DNA of 44,466 nt from Zygnema cylindricum (GCA_037447655.1 JBBHKE010002640.1:126001-170466); one strand, 5' to 3'. Shown: positions 22,501-38,209, counted from the first letter of the stretch. Notes: generated by a model from the sequence alone, not told the origin. A program made the numbers and translations.

Positions 22501-25500
22501 AAAAGCTATGAGGGTATTCTAGCAAAAAAAGTTAGGTTGACAGTTAGGATTAGCAAACCCAAGCTGAATAGCAGCTGATTTTATACTCTGGTTTCTTTTA
22601 CTACATGATGATGTCGCCTCCTACCTTTTTGTGTACAGTTAAACGCACATTTGGTTGTCAATTGAGAGTGACTTGATGACCAAATCATTGAATTTTACAG
22701 TTGTACATATGTCCTGTATTTAAGTATTCAAATCTGTATGCTCTTTATCCCACCAAATTGTTGTTCCGACAAAATGAGTTGTTCGAGACACTGATACCCT
22801 GCATTTTACAAAAAACTTTCTATTAAGGTTTTTACAGAGTAACAAAGAGAAATTGTTTTGCTGGATAGGTGCATAGCAGATTGCATTTGGATTGGAATGT
22901 GCTCAAAATCACTGTCCCAACTGTTTTTGAGAAGAAGAAGCTGTTTTTAACCCGAACAATCAAAATCGTAGTTCAAAACAATTGGATACACTTTTTGCGG
23001 TAGACATGCTATATGCGTCTTACAATGTAACATACACGTATAGTATGGGATTACTGAATATAGCGTTTCCAATTGTTTTGTTTGCACATTTGAACTATGA
23101 TCCAAATAGATCGATGATATGCTGTTGTGTTTGGCTTCATGCCATTGAATTTGTATGGAAAACGTTGTTGCATGATCTTGCAACTCAAAAACCGGAATAG
23201 GAAATGACGGTTATTGCAGGCATGTTTCCCAATCACATTCCAAACCCAGAAGACAAGAAGGCCATGTCAATGATTACAAAGGCTGTTCTTGACAACAAGG
23301 CAGACCTTGGTATTATATTTGACACTGACGTGGATAGGTGAGTGCTTGGGGTTCTAAAGTTTATTCTCTTACTTGCGAATAAATGCTGATAATTTTTAAA
23401 GAAACTCGCGTCGTAGCTCACTTTGTTTTAGATGTACCTGTGGGTGTACACTCTCACATAGTATATAACATTACAGTCAACGTCAACATTTTCGTATGAT
23501 GTGAAGGGTTCTCGGGTTTGTCATTTAAGTAAATCTCCACTTTCTTTTCTCTATTTCACAATGAGCTTCCAATTTCGAACTGATGGTTTGTTAGCATTGA
23601 TGCATTCAAGTCAATCATCCTCTTATGGGTAACGAACAACATGAATGAATGGTCAGGTTGTAGACGTATTTTGTGGGAACATTGTGCTTTTTTAAGATGC
23701 ATTATGTTTCATACTCCATCTTAAATCCGTCAATGTAAGGGCGAAAGTGAAAACATTGAAAGTTTAAGATTTGTGGTGATGTTGCACTGAGATTCCTGTA
23801 TGTTTTATGCACCGTTTTAACGTAAGGAGATGAGCGAAAACATAGAAGGTTTAAGACAAACTTGTGATAACATTGCACTTTTTTGAAATGCCTGTACGTT
23901 TTATGGGCCGTTTTCAAATGCTTGAATGGAAGAAAGAAAGCTCAAAAATCTCTTTAAAAATGCAGAGCCGCAGCAGTTGACAGCAGTGGGGAGGAGTTGA
24001 ATCGAAATCGATTAATTGCTCTTATGGCTGCACTTGTGCTGGAGGAAGTAAGTCATGGAGGGTTTTGTTTTTTTCTGGTTGGAGGGTGTGAGTCAACGTA
24101 TATGGGGCGATTTCTTCTTTCTGGTTTGGGGGTGTGTGTTAAATCCAATTATGACAAGTAATGTTTCCAGAAAAGTGTCGCAACGTAGTATTGTACTGTG
24201 TGAAGTGGAGTTGTTGTATGGTGCTTATGACCTTGTTTCTGTCTTGTTCTTTTGAAAATTAAGTTTTGGTTGAGAATGATATGTTTTGTCGTACTTTTTC
24301 CTGCATGAAACGGATATCTGAACGAGTTTTAACGCTTTGGGGAATGGGAAATACAGCATCCTGGAACAACAGTGGTGACTGATAGCGTTACTTCTGATGG
24401 CCTTTCTGAGTTTATCGAGAAAAAGCTTGGTAAGATCACTTTCGCATAACATCTTTTTCCCATCGGTAAGCTTGCTGGACATAAGACTGACTATCTGGTT
24501 AATAGGGTCAAATAGTGTTTTTGTTTTGTCTTCATTGAAGGATTATGAATGTCTATTCTTTTTGATAAGGATTATGATAAGGCAGATTAGGAGGTCTTTA
24601 TCTTTATATTAACCTGCACTAATTAGGGATTATTGATCTTAGTTTAAAAGTTTCAATAATGACTTATCTCCCTGTTGTGTTTAACAGGAGGGAAACACCT
24701 GCGATTTAAGCGTGGATACAAAAATGTTATTGATGAAGGCATTCGACTGGTGAGGATGCTGTTACCGGAAAGGTGTTAGGCAAAAACAATAATTTTGGTA
24801 ACTTTCTAGTTATGGGTTGGTGAGGTCATTTCTGTTCTTCTATGGGCACGAAGTTTAAGTGTTTCGACGGCACAATTTGCAAAATATGCTGTGTATTTGT
24901 GCACAAGGGGTCTTCAATCTACTAGAAAAAGTCTTTTTTTGTAACACATGGTTGTATTTTATTGCTTCGGCGGTCTATTTCATTTTTTGTAGGATCCGTA
25001 AATTTATGCGAAACATGTTGAAAGTATTCATAACTGCGAGGGATACAAACTGGTTCAGAACTAATCAACCAACTGACCAACCAACCCTCCAACTGGTTCA
25101 ACCTGGTTAACTGGTTTACACTTTTGAAATTTGCCTCATGCAGAACAACGTGGGTGAGGAATGCTACCTTGCTATAGAAACTAGTGGTCATGGAGCTCTC
25201 AAGGAGAATCGCTGGTTGGACGATGGAGCTTATCTCATGGTAAGTTACACATTTGATCGATATTATCCATGTTCTCTCTCCTGGAGAATTTCTGTGGAGT
25301 TTCATATGGATATCTTAGTACATCATTGAGCGAGACTATGTCTGGACAGACTTACAGCTGCATCCACACCATCCACACAAACAAGGAGTTGGGTCCACAT
25401 TATTTCATGTATGCGATATAATCCGTGTTATTGTTTCAGCAATAAGTGTGATTCAGAGTTATTGGTGCCCAGGCTCACCGAAAGCGATTTAGTCCCATGT

Positions 25501-27385
25501 TACTGTGGAATGCTTCTGAGGAAAGCTTCTATGATTTTTTAATTTTGTTCATTGCGTATGAAGACCAGATGGACAATTGTAACAGTATTTTCAGTTTTTG
25601 GTTTGTACAGGTTAAGCTTTTGATTAAACTTGCAGCGGCATCAACAGCTGGGGAAGGCAAAGGAAGTCGAGTTTTAACGAATCTTATCGAAGAGCTTTCA
25701 GAGGCTGGTGTTTCGGATGAGGTTCGCTTTAAGATCAACCAAGGACATCCGGATATCCCTGCTGGGTAACTACTGGAAAGACCCATTAAGACCTACTTTG
25801 ATTCTTTTTTATCTAAAACTCAAGGATTTTTGCATGAGGGGCGGTCAAGGCACAATTGTATCTCTTCAAGTTTTGCAGATGTTAGATCTTTATGTTTTCA
25901 TTACTGAAAAATTATGTGAGTTTCTTCATTTTTTTACTTTTAACGCAATCATCTACATTTTTATTATCTGCTGATTAGTGCACTAAATGCTTGAGGAGCT
26001 TACTGCTCTCAAGTGCTAAATGGAACGAATGTTAGGAAGATTCAATTAACTATCTTCGATGCTCGTTTTTAGCATAACTTTGTCTTTCAGTCAATTGCAC
26101 TGTAAATTGCATGACTTCATTTTTGTGTACCTTATACAAAATGGCGAGACACAGTGATTTCAACCTTTCTTTAAGAACCCATGAAGCATTTTTCTTCATA
26201 ACAGTTTTGCAGAACATATCTTATATTTAACAAAATTGTCATTCCTTCTAGCACATGCTGCAGTGATATTGGTACGGCTTTTTCTTTCCTTTTTTTATCC
26301 TTCATCTTTTTGATACAATTCATAACTTTTTAGCACTAACAGCAGCGAAAGTATTTTTGTCGATCAGAGGTTTTCGAGAATATGGAGAGAAGGTTCTCGC
26401 AGCACTCGACGCCGAGCTATCATCTAATAGTGACTTAAAAAAGGCTCCTGTCAATCACGAAGGGGTAAGCTAGTCCAAGGGAACCACATACCGTTTAAGA
26501 CCGGCAAACTCTCGATATTCTCATTCATTTGTGTTTATCGACTCGTCCCCTTGTTTCTCACATCTACATTGAGAATGTGTTGTTGGTCAGTGGCGTTCCA
26601 ACTTTAAAGTTGTTAATTTTTAACGTTGTTGAATTTTTGAAGCGGTTTTTACTCTTTGGCGTTATTTCATCCTTTCAACAGTTTTTGTCCTTCTTAAAAT
26701 GTTTTGACTCATTTGTGTCCCTATTTGAAGTGTTTTATTAGTGAAGAAAGCTGGTATTTCTCTTGCAGGTACGAGTATCTGGGTATGGAGGGTGGTTTTT
26801 GCTCCGACTTTCTTTACATGACCCGGTCCTTCCCCTAAACATTGAGGTAGCCTATTACTTAATCTCGACGATTTATTTAAAAAAAGAATAGAGTGTCTTC
26901 TTTTGTTGTTTGTTTCTTTGTTTAGAATTAAAGAAATGCCTGTTGGGTGAGTCGTGAACATATGATCGCATCATTTTTTCTTTGTAGTTTTCACATAGCC
27001 CCGTCAGTTCGTCGCAAACATAATTAAATATGTTTTTGTTTTAAAAGGGTACCAACCGGCGTAACATTTATATGTTCAAATTCACACCGGATTCAATACG
27101 GTTTTGAACCACACTTTCAGTTTTCCCGGCTGTTACCTTTCTTTCTTTTGTGGCGAGTTCTTTGTAATGACGAAAGTGAGTAACTGTATTTAGTTTTGTT
27201 TTTATTCTTCCTATTTGTTATTTCATTGCATATATAAATTTTGATTTCCTTCTTGTCATTTGCTCCTTTTTTAGGCACCGTCACGAGAAGAATCGGTGAA
27301 GTTGGGTCAAGCGGTTCTCAAGGTGGTGAAGGACTTCCCGGCTCTTGACATTTCTCCTCTCGAGAAATACTTATCAACTCCGTAA
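16882..27385 (+). CDS. Plastid-type phosphoglucomutase/phosphomannomutase superfamily protein (At1g70820-like), 17 exons, 638 aa
   Basis: Alpha-D-phosphohexomutase family; the substrate of this plant clade is uncertain. Exons: 16882-17113, 18647-18716, 19262-19445, 19881-20022, 20632-20868, 21402-21466, 22005-22065, 23220-23337, 23966-24047, 24357-24429, 24688-24749, 25144-25239, 25611-25765, 26252-26271 (inferred), 26334-26464, 26769-26846, 27275-27385. All phases fit. Residues 1-80 are rich in Ser, Thr and Arg and poor in acidic residues, like a plastid transit peptide. Then LQNGSDIRG (~97-105), the phosphoserine loop TASHLP (Ser211), the Mg-binding loop DTDVDR (Asp365, 367, 369), and the sugar-binding loop ETSGHG (454-459). 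The C-terminal phosphate-binding region reads GGWFLLR rather than the usual RxSGTEP, as in plant clade members. Length matches plant homologues (~615). Introns carry MITEs and microsatellites. ATG at 16903 is an alternative start because TTCTTTGCAG just before it resembles an acceptor. No frame break is seen. Confidence 0.93.
18541..18611 (+). repeat. 20-bp tandem repeat in mutase intron 1
   Basis: About 3.5 units at an exact 20-bp period, theme GTTATCAGAAGATATCATAA. It lies 36 bp upstream of exon 2, close to where the branch point should be. Confidence 0.8.
18768..18911. mobile_element. Foldback MITE, family D, copy 2 (~144 bp)
   Basis: The left end is AGTTTAAATGTGCGAAAACA and the right end is the inverse, ending CACACATTTGAACT. 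The arms continue with TTGGAAACGCTATAT and ATATAGCGCTTTTAA. It sits in mutase intron 2, 52 bp after the exon. Confidence 0.7.
19481..19528 (+). repeat. (CA)24 microsatellite
   Basis: An uninterrupted run of CA dinucleotides, 35 bp downstream of the mutase exon 3 donor. A shorter (TG)n run lies at 21517-21534 in intron 6. Confidence 0.95.
20405..20475 (+). repeat. AAT / TAGAT compound microsatellite
   Basis: Mixture of AATAATAAT and TTAGATTAGAT runs in mutase intron 4. Confidence 0.8.
22066..23219 (+). other. GC-AG intron of the mutase gene
   Basis: The intron starts GCAAGT right after GAT-G and ends TTATTGCAG. Joining GAT G with GC ATG TTT gives the conserved Asp-Gly-Met-Phe-Pro-Asn-His sequence of plant homologues; no GT donor nearby keeps that reading. 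GC-AG introns are a known minor class recognised by U1. Confidence 0.9.
22969..23098. mobile_element. Foldback MITE, family D, copy 3 (~130 bp)
   Basis: The right end (ATATAGCGTTTCCAATTG, then GCACATTTGAACTA) is very well kept and matches the left ends of the other copies in inverse. The left end TAGTTCAAAACAATTGG lacks part of the arm. It lies inside the GC-AG intron, about 120 bp upstream of exon 8. Confidence 0.7.
23650..23915 (-). repeat. 87-bp tandem repeat, about 2.5 units
   Basis: Marker word GTAAGG at 23735 and 23822 (period 87), each followed by a GCGAAA block, GTTTAAGA, GTGATAACATTGCACTT-like and TGTACGTTTTATG-like blocks. The period is a multiple of 3, so the minus frame 23702-23917 stays open and shows a 29-residue repeat. 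It lies in mutase intron 8 and is not a gene. Confidence 0.75.
26252..26271 (+). other. Probable 20-nt micro-exon of the mutase gene
   Basis: Exon 13 ends with two bases of a codon (GCT-GG|GTAACT), while the exon at 26334 needs one base in front to read A-LTAAKVFLS. No AG at the 26334 exon resolves this. A 20-nt segment bounded by TTCCTTCTAG and GTACGG converts phase 2 to phase 1 exactly. Using an internal AG would give an 8-nt exon with the same phase. Confidence 0.5.
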
Positions 27386-29370
27386 ACGTCATTTATTAAA
27401 CTTTCAAGTCCTCTCCCTTTATTAACATCTCCCTTTTTCAACATCTATATATGGTAAGTTGGGGTTGTGAGTTAGTGACTGGAAAATGAATGAAGAAAAC
27501 TTGTTCGAGAGTTAAAACGTTGCGAAAATTTTGTACCGTGTTGTTGTCAGGGTATGGTGGTTAAGTGTGTGGGAAAGTTAGGAGGGAGGGAAAGGAGTTT
27601 TGGTTTTACAGTGTGGGAAAGTCAGGAGGGAGAGAAGGAAGTTTTGGTTTAATTGTGTGGGAAAGTTAGGAGGGAGGGTAGGGAGTTTTGGTTTTAGTGA
27701 GTGGTAATAGTAAGTCGGAGGAAGGGGAGTTTTTGGGGTTTTGATGGGAACAATAGATCTATTTTTTTGGTATTTGAGGAGTAGAGTAGTGAAACAGAAG
27801 CGTGAAAGATGGTTCTGTAAATGAGTCCCCAATGATATGGATACAAAAGCTTGTAGAGGACCAGAAATAATGTGGTTTGTCAACTACATTGGAGGGATAC
27901 CAGCAGGCTAAAGGTACTATTGATGTAGAAAAGTATTTATGTACTCTTTTTTTTGTTTAATTGAGACTCTTTTTGGTAATCCTCTTTTTGGAAGATCTTG
28001 TGTTATTGTGGTTTTTCGTGGGATGTGGATGTGGCTTGTGGAAATGATGAAAGCCGTTGGGGTGAGGAAAATTTGTACATATGGCAAGGCTAATGACCCT
28101 ATTGACGTTTTACCCGTGTTCTCAGGATAAATCGCACTTTTCATTCTTTATTTAGGTACTTTTACGTACGTTCCATAGTAAAACTGTATGATTTACCCTC
28201 GACAATATGTCCAATTTCTTTTATGTAAATACCCTATGTTAAGTAATAGTCTTTGATGATAACTTTGGATCCTTCAGTTACGATTTAATGAATTTCTACG
28301 TTTTGTAGTGTCACCCAAAGTGATTTTGGCTTTGAAGTTGTCTTTATTTCTTTGTTTAGGACTGACGAATACAAAGAATTTGTGATTTTCTCTCGTCCTT
28401 TTTGCGAGTTATCGAGTAACTGGATTAAATTGTTTGATTATAAAGGCCGGTAAAGGCCGGAAATGTTTTGTGGTTTTCTCACGTGTAGTTAGTTAGCTTG
28501 TCCTCTCTCACATACAACCTTTAGTGCTTCAAATACTTACCATTTTCTATGTACTCGATGCATTGTGAAGAAAGAGCGAGAATCTTTATGCGCTCTCGGC
28601 TCAGCAAATGATAGGTTGAAATCTTTGTTTGAAACCGATAAAGAAGAGACTGTACCTATCGACGCGAGTTATTGTCGAATGCATAACATTGACTTGTCGG
28701 AAATGAGTGAGTCAATAAATGTTTTTGCATGTTATGTGAGAATATTTTGGTATATATACATATATGTGGGCCAGGTTCAATGTCTTAGATGTTGCAACTT
28801 TTATGGTAATAGTTTATCTAAGTGGTGGAAATGTGAAAGTTATCATCTCCTTGTCACGTCTTGATGTTGTGGTTTTAGAGTACACAACAAAAGCAAATGT
28901 GCCCAACAATTTTTGTATCACTTTAATGCTCTAGTGCATTTAATCATAGTTGATATGTGTAGAAATAGTTGGATTTTTCAAATATGGTTCCCTCGTATGA
29001 TGTATTCTCTATAGTGTTTGCATAGTATTGTGCAACCCAATTTGGCATTTCCTGTCTCTTCCTTGTCTTTGACCCATGATTCATACTCAGCCCGGCGAGC
29101 ATAGAAACAAAGTAAATACAAAAAAAAATGCAAGTGAAGGTGCGATAATAAACCATTTGAGTTTCATGGAGTTTGAAGCAAAAGAAAAATGATAACTTGA
29201 ATGGGTTCACATGTCGTGTACTACATAAACGGTTGTGGAAAAGTACTTTAACTACCTTGCATTTTATTTTTTCATCTCATGGTATATTCTTATTTTCTAC
29301 TGTTTCGTAAATGTGTATTCTTTATTCTCTCCACATATAGCTTTTCAGCTTTGGCATTGCTGTCTCCTTT
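27386..29370. other. Intergenic, 3' flank of the mutase gene
   Basis: No AATAAA was seen close behind the stop. Frames at 27939-28130 and 28565-28720 have fairly coding-like composition but no recognised domain or convincing splice sites. A minus frame near 29040-29130 has a short charged stretch and may be an old transposon fragment. None can be called a gene. Confidence 0.3.
27567..27698 (+). repeat. 44-bp G-rich tandem repeat, three units
   Basis: Units begin GTGTGGGAAAGTTAGGAGGG at 27567, 27611 and 27655 and end in GAGTTTTGGTTTTA. Each has at least four runs of two or more G, so quadruplex formation is conceivable. It sits 180 bp after the mutase stop codon. Confidence 0.9.
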
Positions 29371-29420
29371 TGTTCCCATGGACTCAGGTGGTTTACCATC
29401 CCGCTTTTCAATAAAGTCAG
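29371..29420 (+). mobile_element. LINE 3' end, solo
   Basis: Matches the 3' terminus of the LINE at 10400-11455: TGTTCCCATG, then GACTCAGGTGGTTTACCATC, then AATAAAG. No LINE coding sequence precedes it clearly, so it is a severely 5'-truncated insertion. Confidence 0.7.
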
Positions 29421-29473
29421 CCAATAAATTTTAAAACATCATTCGCTCCTTATGAATGTCCATAGTAAATTGG

Positions 29474-29922
29474 TAGTGTTGTGTATTGGCAGGGTTTTGC
29501 CAATAATCGATATGTACCTTTTTTTGGCTTGCCGATAATCGTTATATTGGCACGATATATCGAAACCGGTGTTATCGCAGATAAAAGACCGATAATATCG
29601 GTTTATTGTCAAGAAAACACCGATACCAATAACTATGGGCGATAATTATACGGTTCGTTCCGTATGGGTGTACGGTTTGTTCCATCGTACCGAGCCTCCG
29701 TTATTCCGTTACACAGATTACGGAACAGTTTGTTACACGTGACATGCCACGCTATATACAGTAGAAAAAATACAGTATACTATAAAGTTCTATTATATAG
29801 CGTACTATATTTTTTCCACTTATCGCAAATAAGGAATTTGTTGGTCTCGGAGCGATATATCGGGACCTCTGACCGTTCGATTGGTGTTATCACGATAAAT
29901 TTCTTGCCGATACACAACACCA
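29474..29922. mobile_element. hAT-like MITE, 449 bp
   Basis: The left end is TAGTGTTGTGTATTGGCA; the right end read in reverse is TGGTGTTGTGTATCGGCA. The direct repeat AAATTGG flanks both ends (29467-29473 and 29923-29929), close to the 8-bp duplication of hAT elements, and TAGTG fits the usual hAT terminus. The interior has several CCGATAATATCGG-type inverted repeats. No transposase frame. Confidence 0.7.
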
Positions 29923-29966
29923 AAATTGGATTTAGAGTTGGTGAGCTACATGACTACAGTGCAGTA

Positions 29967-30202
29967 CACCGCGAATCGCTATTAGGGTTAATAAATATTT
30001 AGTGTTAAAGAACAATTAGTGTGATTAACACTAATTGGGAATTTGGGGATTTTCAAGGAAATCAGTCACTCTAAATTGCTTTTTGGGGTTTTTTTAATCA
30101 CTCTATTTAAGAATCAGGGTAAAAATTTAGAAGCACCGAATTATTTTTTTTTTTTTTTTTTTCACTCTAGTTTTTTCTTTACTCTAATTACGATTCGCGG
30201 TG
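29967..30202. mobile_element. Family A MITE, 236 bp
   Basis: TA-flanked (29965-29966 and 30203-30204). TIRs start CACCGCGAATCG at both ends; the right arm in reverse continues TAATTAGAGTAAAG. The interior has AGTGTGATTAACACTAATT and a poly-T run. No coding capacity. Confidence 0.8.
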
Positions 30203-30231
30203 TACTGCGGGTATGACGTTTGCACTACGCG

Positions 30232-30515
30232 GTTTGTTAAAACGCAGTTACATGAAAACGGCCTGTACTAAATCATTATTTGTACTTATTTACAGAATAA
30301 AGTACAGTTTTGCACGGTCAGACACCGACCGTACGTCACACTATTTTAAACGGCACTGCATTAGAGTTATTATTTATTAACGCTCATTCAAAAAGTACCT
30401 TAAATAACGTAAAAAATAATCTAGAATAATGTACCCTATTTATAGTGATAAAATCAAAATTTGGGGTGACGGAATTAGCGTACACAACTCTAATTAGTAA
30501 TTACGATTCGCGGTG
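30232..30515 (-). mobile_element. Family A MITE, partial
   Basis: Ends CGATTCGCGGTG with TA following (30516-30517) and aligns with 2750-3011 from ACGCAGTTACATGA and AACGGCCTGTA to the terminus. The opposite terminus is missing, as in the copy at 2750. Confidence 0.65.
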
Positions 30516-30567
30516 TACTGTACTACCCAACGAAGGTTATCACCCTCTGTCACGTTTCAACTTTCTA

Positions 30568-31040
30568 TATGGTACAGTATGTCAATAGCGGACGACGCGC
30601 GTGGAGACCCCGCCAACTGGTGAGGACTGGTAAGTACAGATTTTCTGATATGGCTGGCCACGTGGCATCGCGCCGGCGACAACTTTTCCAGCTTCAACAG
30701 ACCGTCAACAGGCCGAACCGAACCGACTGTTTCCGTACCATTTTAGAGTTTCATTTTAGAGTACGTACTTTTCATTCACTGGTTCCTGCGGCCTGCGGCC
30801 TACTCTCGTACTGTCATGTGACTTTCGTTTGGCGTCGTAGTACAGAAGCTGATATTTTCACACACGAAAAAGATCCTTTGCACCAACCGTCGGTTCGGTT
30901 CGCGTGTCGGCAATCCGTCCAAAATGACACTGTGCCGGCGCCACGTGGTCAACCAATATCTGAAAATCTTAATTGTCACTTGTTGTCGGGTGTGTCTCCT
31001 CGCGCGTTGTCAGAGCGGTGATGTCCGTACATGGCCGGAT
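30568..31040. mobile_element. Long imperfect foldback (inverted-repeat) element, ~470 bp
   Basis: The arm at about 30568-30735 is the inverse of 30870-31040. Paired blocks from outside in: GACGACGCGCG with its inverse near 31000; CAGATTTTCTGATAT with ATATCTGAAAATC; GGCCACGTGGC with GCCACGTGGTC; GCGCCGGCG with GCCGGCGCC; CCGAACCGAACCGAC with GTCGGTTCGGTTCG. The loop is about 135 bp. The region is more GC-rich than its surroundings. The 150-codon frame at 30569-31021 follows from the palindrome and composition and is not called a gene. Confidence 0.7.
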
Positions 31041-31520
31041 GTGATAGTACGGCCACAATTTTTTTGACGCGTTTGGTTTGACACCCCCTCAAATGTACAT
31101 TTCGGACGAAGTCATTTTTGGGGAGTCAACATAACAATTGCTATAAAAGTATAAATTGACTGCGATAAATTATCGTCACCGTCTCTGGTAGGGTACAAAA
31201 AGTACAGTACTGTCTTGTAGTCCTTTCCTTGAAACGTGCCACGTCGTTCCTATCTTCTGGTGTACGCGGGCGACGTGGCAGTAGGCGCGTGTCAAAATGA
31301 GGTTCTGCGTACGACATTGGACGTTTATGGGTACGGACAGCGCTTAGTTTACGCTATACACGTGCTGAGCCGTACATATATACATCAGCAGCATGCAGGA
31401 AGCACAGAAACTGGATACGGCCGTTCAGTTTCGACTTGCGAACGGCCACATGACAAGCGTTGCCGGCTGTTTTGTCGGGACTCACCTTGGAGTGCCTAGG
31501 ACAGTGCGACAGTGCGACTA
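31041..31520. other. Unassigned GC-richer stretch
   Basis: Contains an open frame at 31236-31499 without a recognised domain and several GTAC-containing inverted words. It may belong to the same transposon-derived block as the foldback element. Confidence 0.25.
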
Positions 31521-31732
31521 CACCGCGAATCGTAATTAGCGTTAATGTTTTTTTCTTTTAAAACATCATTTCTCCGTACACAGCTGTCGGATTGTGGATC
31601 TGACGGTCGCGATTGAAAGGCAAGATTCTCATTTCCGATCGGCGGTCTCTAACTGAAAATTGGACAAGTGTTTACGGGGAAAAGATGTTTTAAGCGGCAA
31701 AAAAAATGTCAACACTAAAAGCGAAATTGTTG
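31521..31732. mobile_element. Short family A MITE, 212 bp
   Basis: TA-flanked (31519-31520 and 31733-31734). The left TIR is CACCGCGAATCGTAATTAGC; the right is a diverged inverse. The interior shares AAAAGATGTTTTAAGCGG with 3556-3772. It lies about 650 bp upstream of the R2 TATA box. Confidence 0.65.
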
Positions 31733-32143
31733 TAGAGAGAAGGTGTTACCGGCCGTCTGCATGGGACTTGGAAGCAAAAGTGCAAAACATCTTGGATTTT
31801 TGACGGTAACCTTTCAGCATCCGCCGCGTGGCGCGCAAACTGTCATTGTACGGCTATGTTTATATAGTAAAACATGTAAGGTGAAACTAGCGCCGCCTTT
31901 TGAAGCTGATTTGGTTTGCGATTTCACAAAATTCAAATAAATGCATTCCGTATTCGCCCCGCCATTTCAAAATATCAAAAATTCAAATTTAATCCAAAAT
32001 TTTGGTGAATTCAAACTTAACGATATAGCGTAATGATTTCCCCGCTCCTTCCCTCCATTTCTTATGCTCGCCGCCTAAAACATTTTTCTTCGCCTTGCCC
32101 GGCTATTTTTCACCCACGTAGCTTCCAAACCACGTCCGAGGCA

Positions 32144-32151
32144 TTTCCCGG
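32144..32151 (+). promoter_or_regulatory. E2F-like site upstream of R2
   Basis: TTTCCCGG fits the E2F consensus WTTSSCSS and lies about 240 bp upstream of the TATA box. Plant R2 genes are known to be driven at G1/S through E2F sites. A second near-match (TTGGGCGCGC, 32311-32320) lies closer. An 8-bp site can arise by chance. Confidence 0.4.
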
Positions 32152-32383
32152 CCTACAAATTCCTTTTTCATATTTTTATACCTTTATCCAAATCTTTACT
32201 GACGAAAACGAACCTCTTCCGAACAGTTTGAAAATTTAAGTTTTCAGGTTCGGAATACATGGTATGAATTTGAAATTAAAATTTTGAGGTTCGGAACCAA
32301 AAGTATCTTTTTGGGCGCGCTTTTTACATTTCAACTTCAATGTGACGCCGTCCGTACAGTTTGGCCATGGCGGCTGGCTAACA

Positions 32384-32393
32384 TATATATTAA
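32384..32393 (+). promoter_or_regulatory. TATA box of the R2 gene
   Basis: TATATATTAA, followed about 30 bp on by pyrimidine-rich sequence suitable for initiation. This implies a 5' UTR of roughly 350 nt before the ATG at 32772. No ATG in a long frame intervenes. Confidence 0.6.
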
Positions 32394-32771
32394 GAGCTCT
32401 CTGCTTTGATTGAGAAAGACCATTCTCTCGCTCTACTTAACCATTTTCCTCGCAGAAAGGTGCTACTTGACCAGAAATTGGTCGCCGACACGTTCACTCC
32501 CTACTCTCTTGTAAAAATAACGTAGTTTCTCTTCGAAATTCCTTCCAAGCTTCACTGCCATTCTTCAATCATCGTTTACTGCTGTTTTTCTTCGATTCAG
32601 TTTTCCTTTTCCAGAAAGCTCACAAGTCAGCGGATATTCTTTCGCTGCAGAAACCTGGTATTTGAGACCAGCTGGTTCCTTTCTGCTGTGAAGTTGACTC
32701 GCATTCAACACATTGTTTGTTAAATCTTTACTTCAACTATAAATTGTAAATTTGAATCTTCAACTGTTTCA

Positions 32772-38101
<5,330 letters not shown>

Positions 38102-38125
<24 letters not shown>

Positions 38126-38209
38126 ATATAAACATTTTTAGGGTTTATTAGTATTTTCAGTAGAGGAAGATTTTTGAATACAACTGCTCTAGGGTTTCTG
38201 AGGATTTTG
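38102..38209 (+). repeat. 54-bp tandem duplication across the R2 stop codon
   Basis: TTCAGTACTGAGGAAGATTT at 38102 recurs at 38156 as TTCAGTAGAGGAAGATTT (2 nt shorter). Both copies continue TTTGAATA and, further on, TAGGGTTT. The first copy encodes the last residues and the stop; the second lies in the 3' UTR. Confidence 0.85.

Noticed and set aside
27939-28130. 63-codon plus frame with reasonable composition
   Set aside because: No homology recognised and no supporting exon context.
28565-28864. Possible small gene with a coding-like, acidic first half
   Set aside because: No ATG at the start of the frame, no family motif and no clear splice sites.
30569-31021. 150-codon plus-strand frame
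   Set aside because: Coincides with the foldback element; openness is explained by GC-richer palindromic sequence, and there is no recognisable domain.
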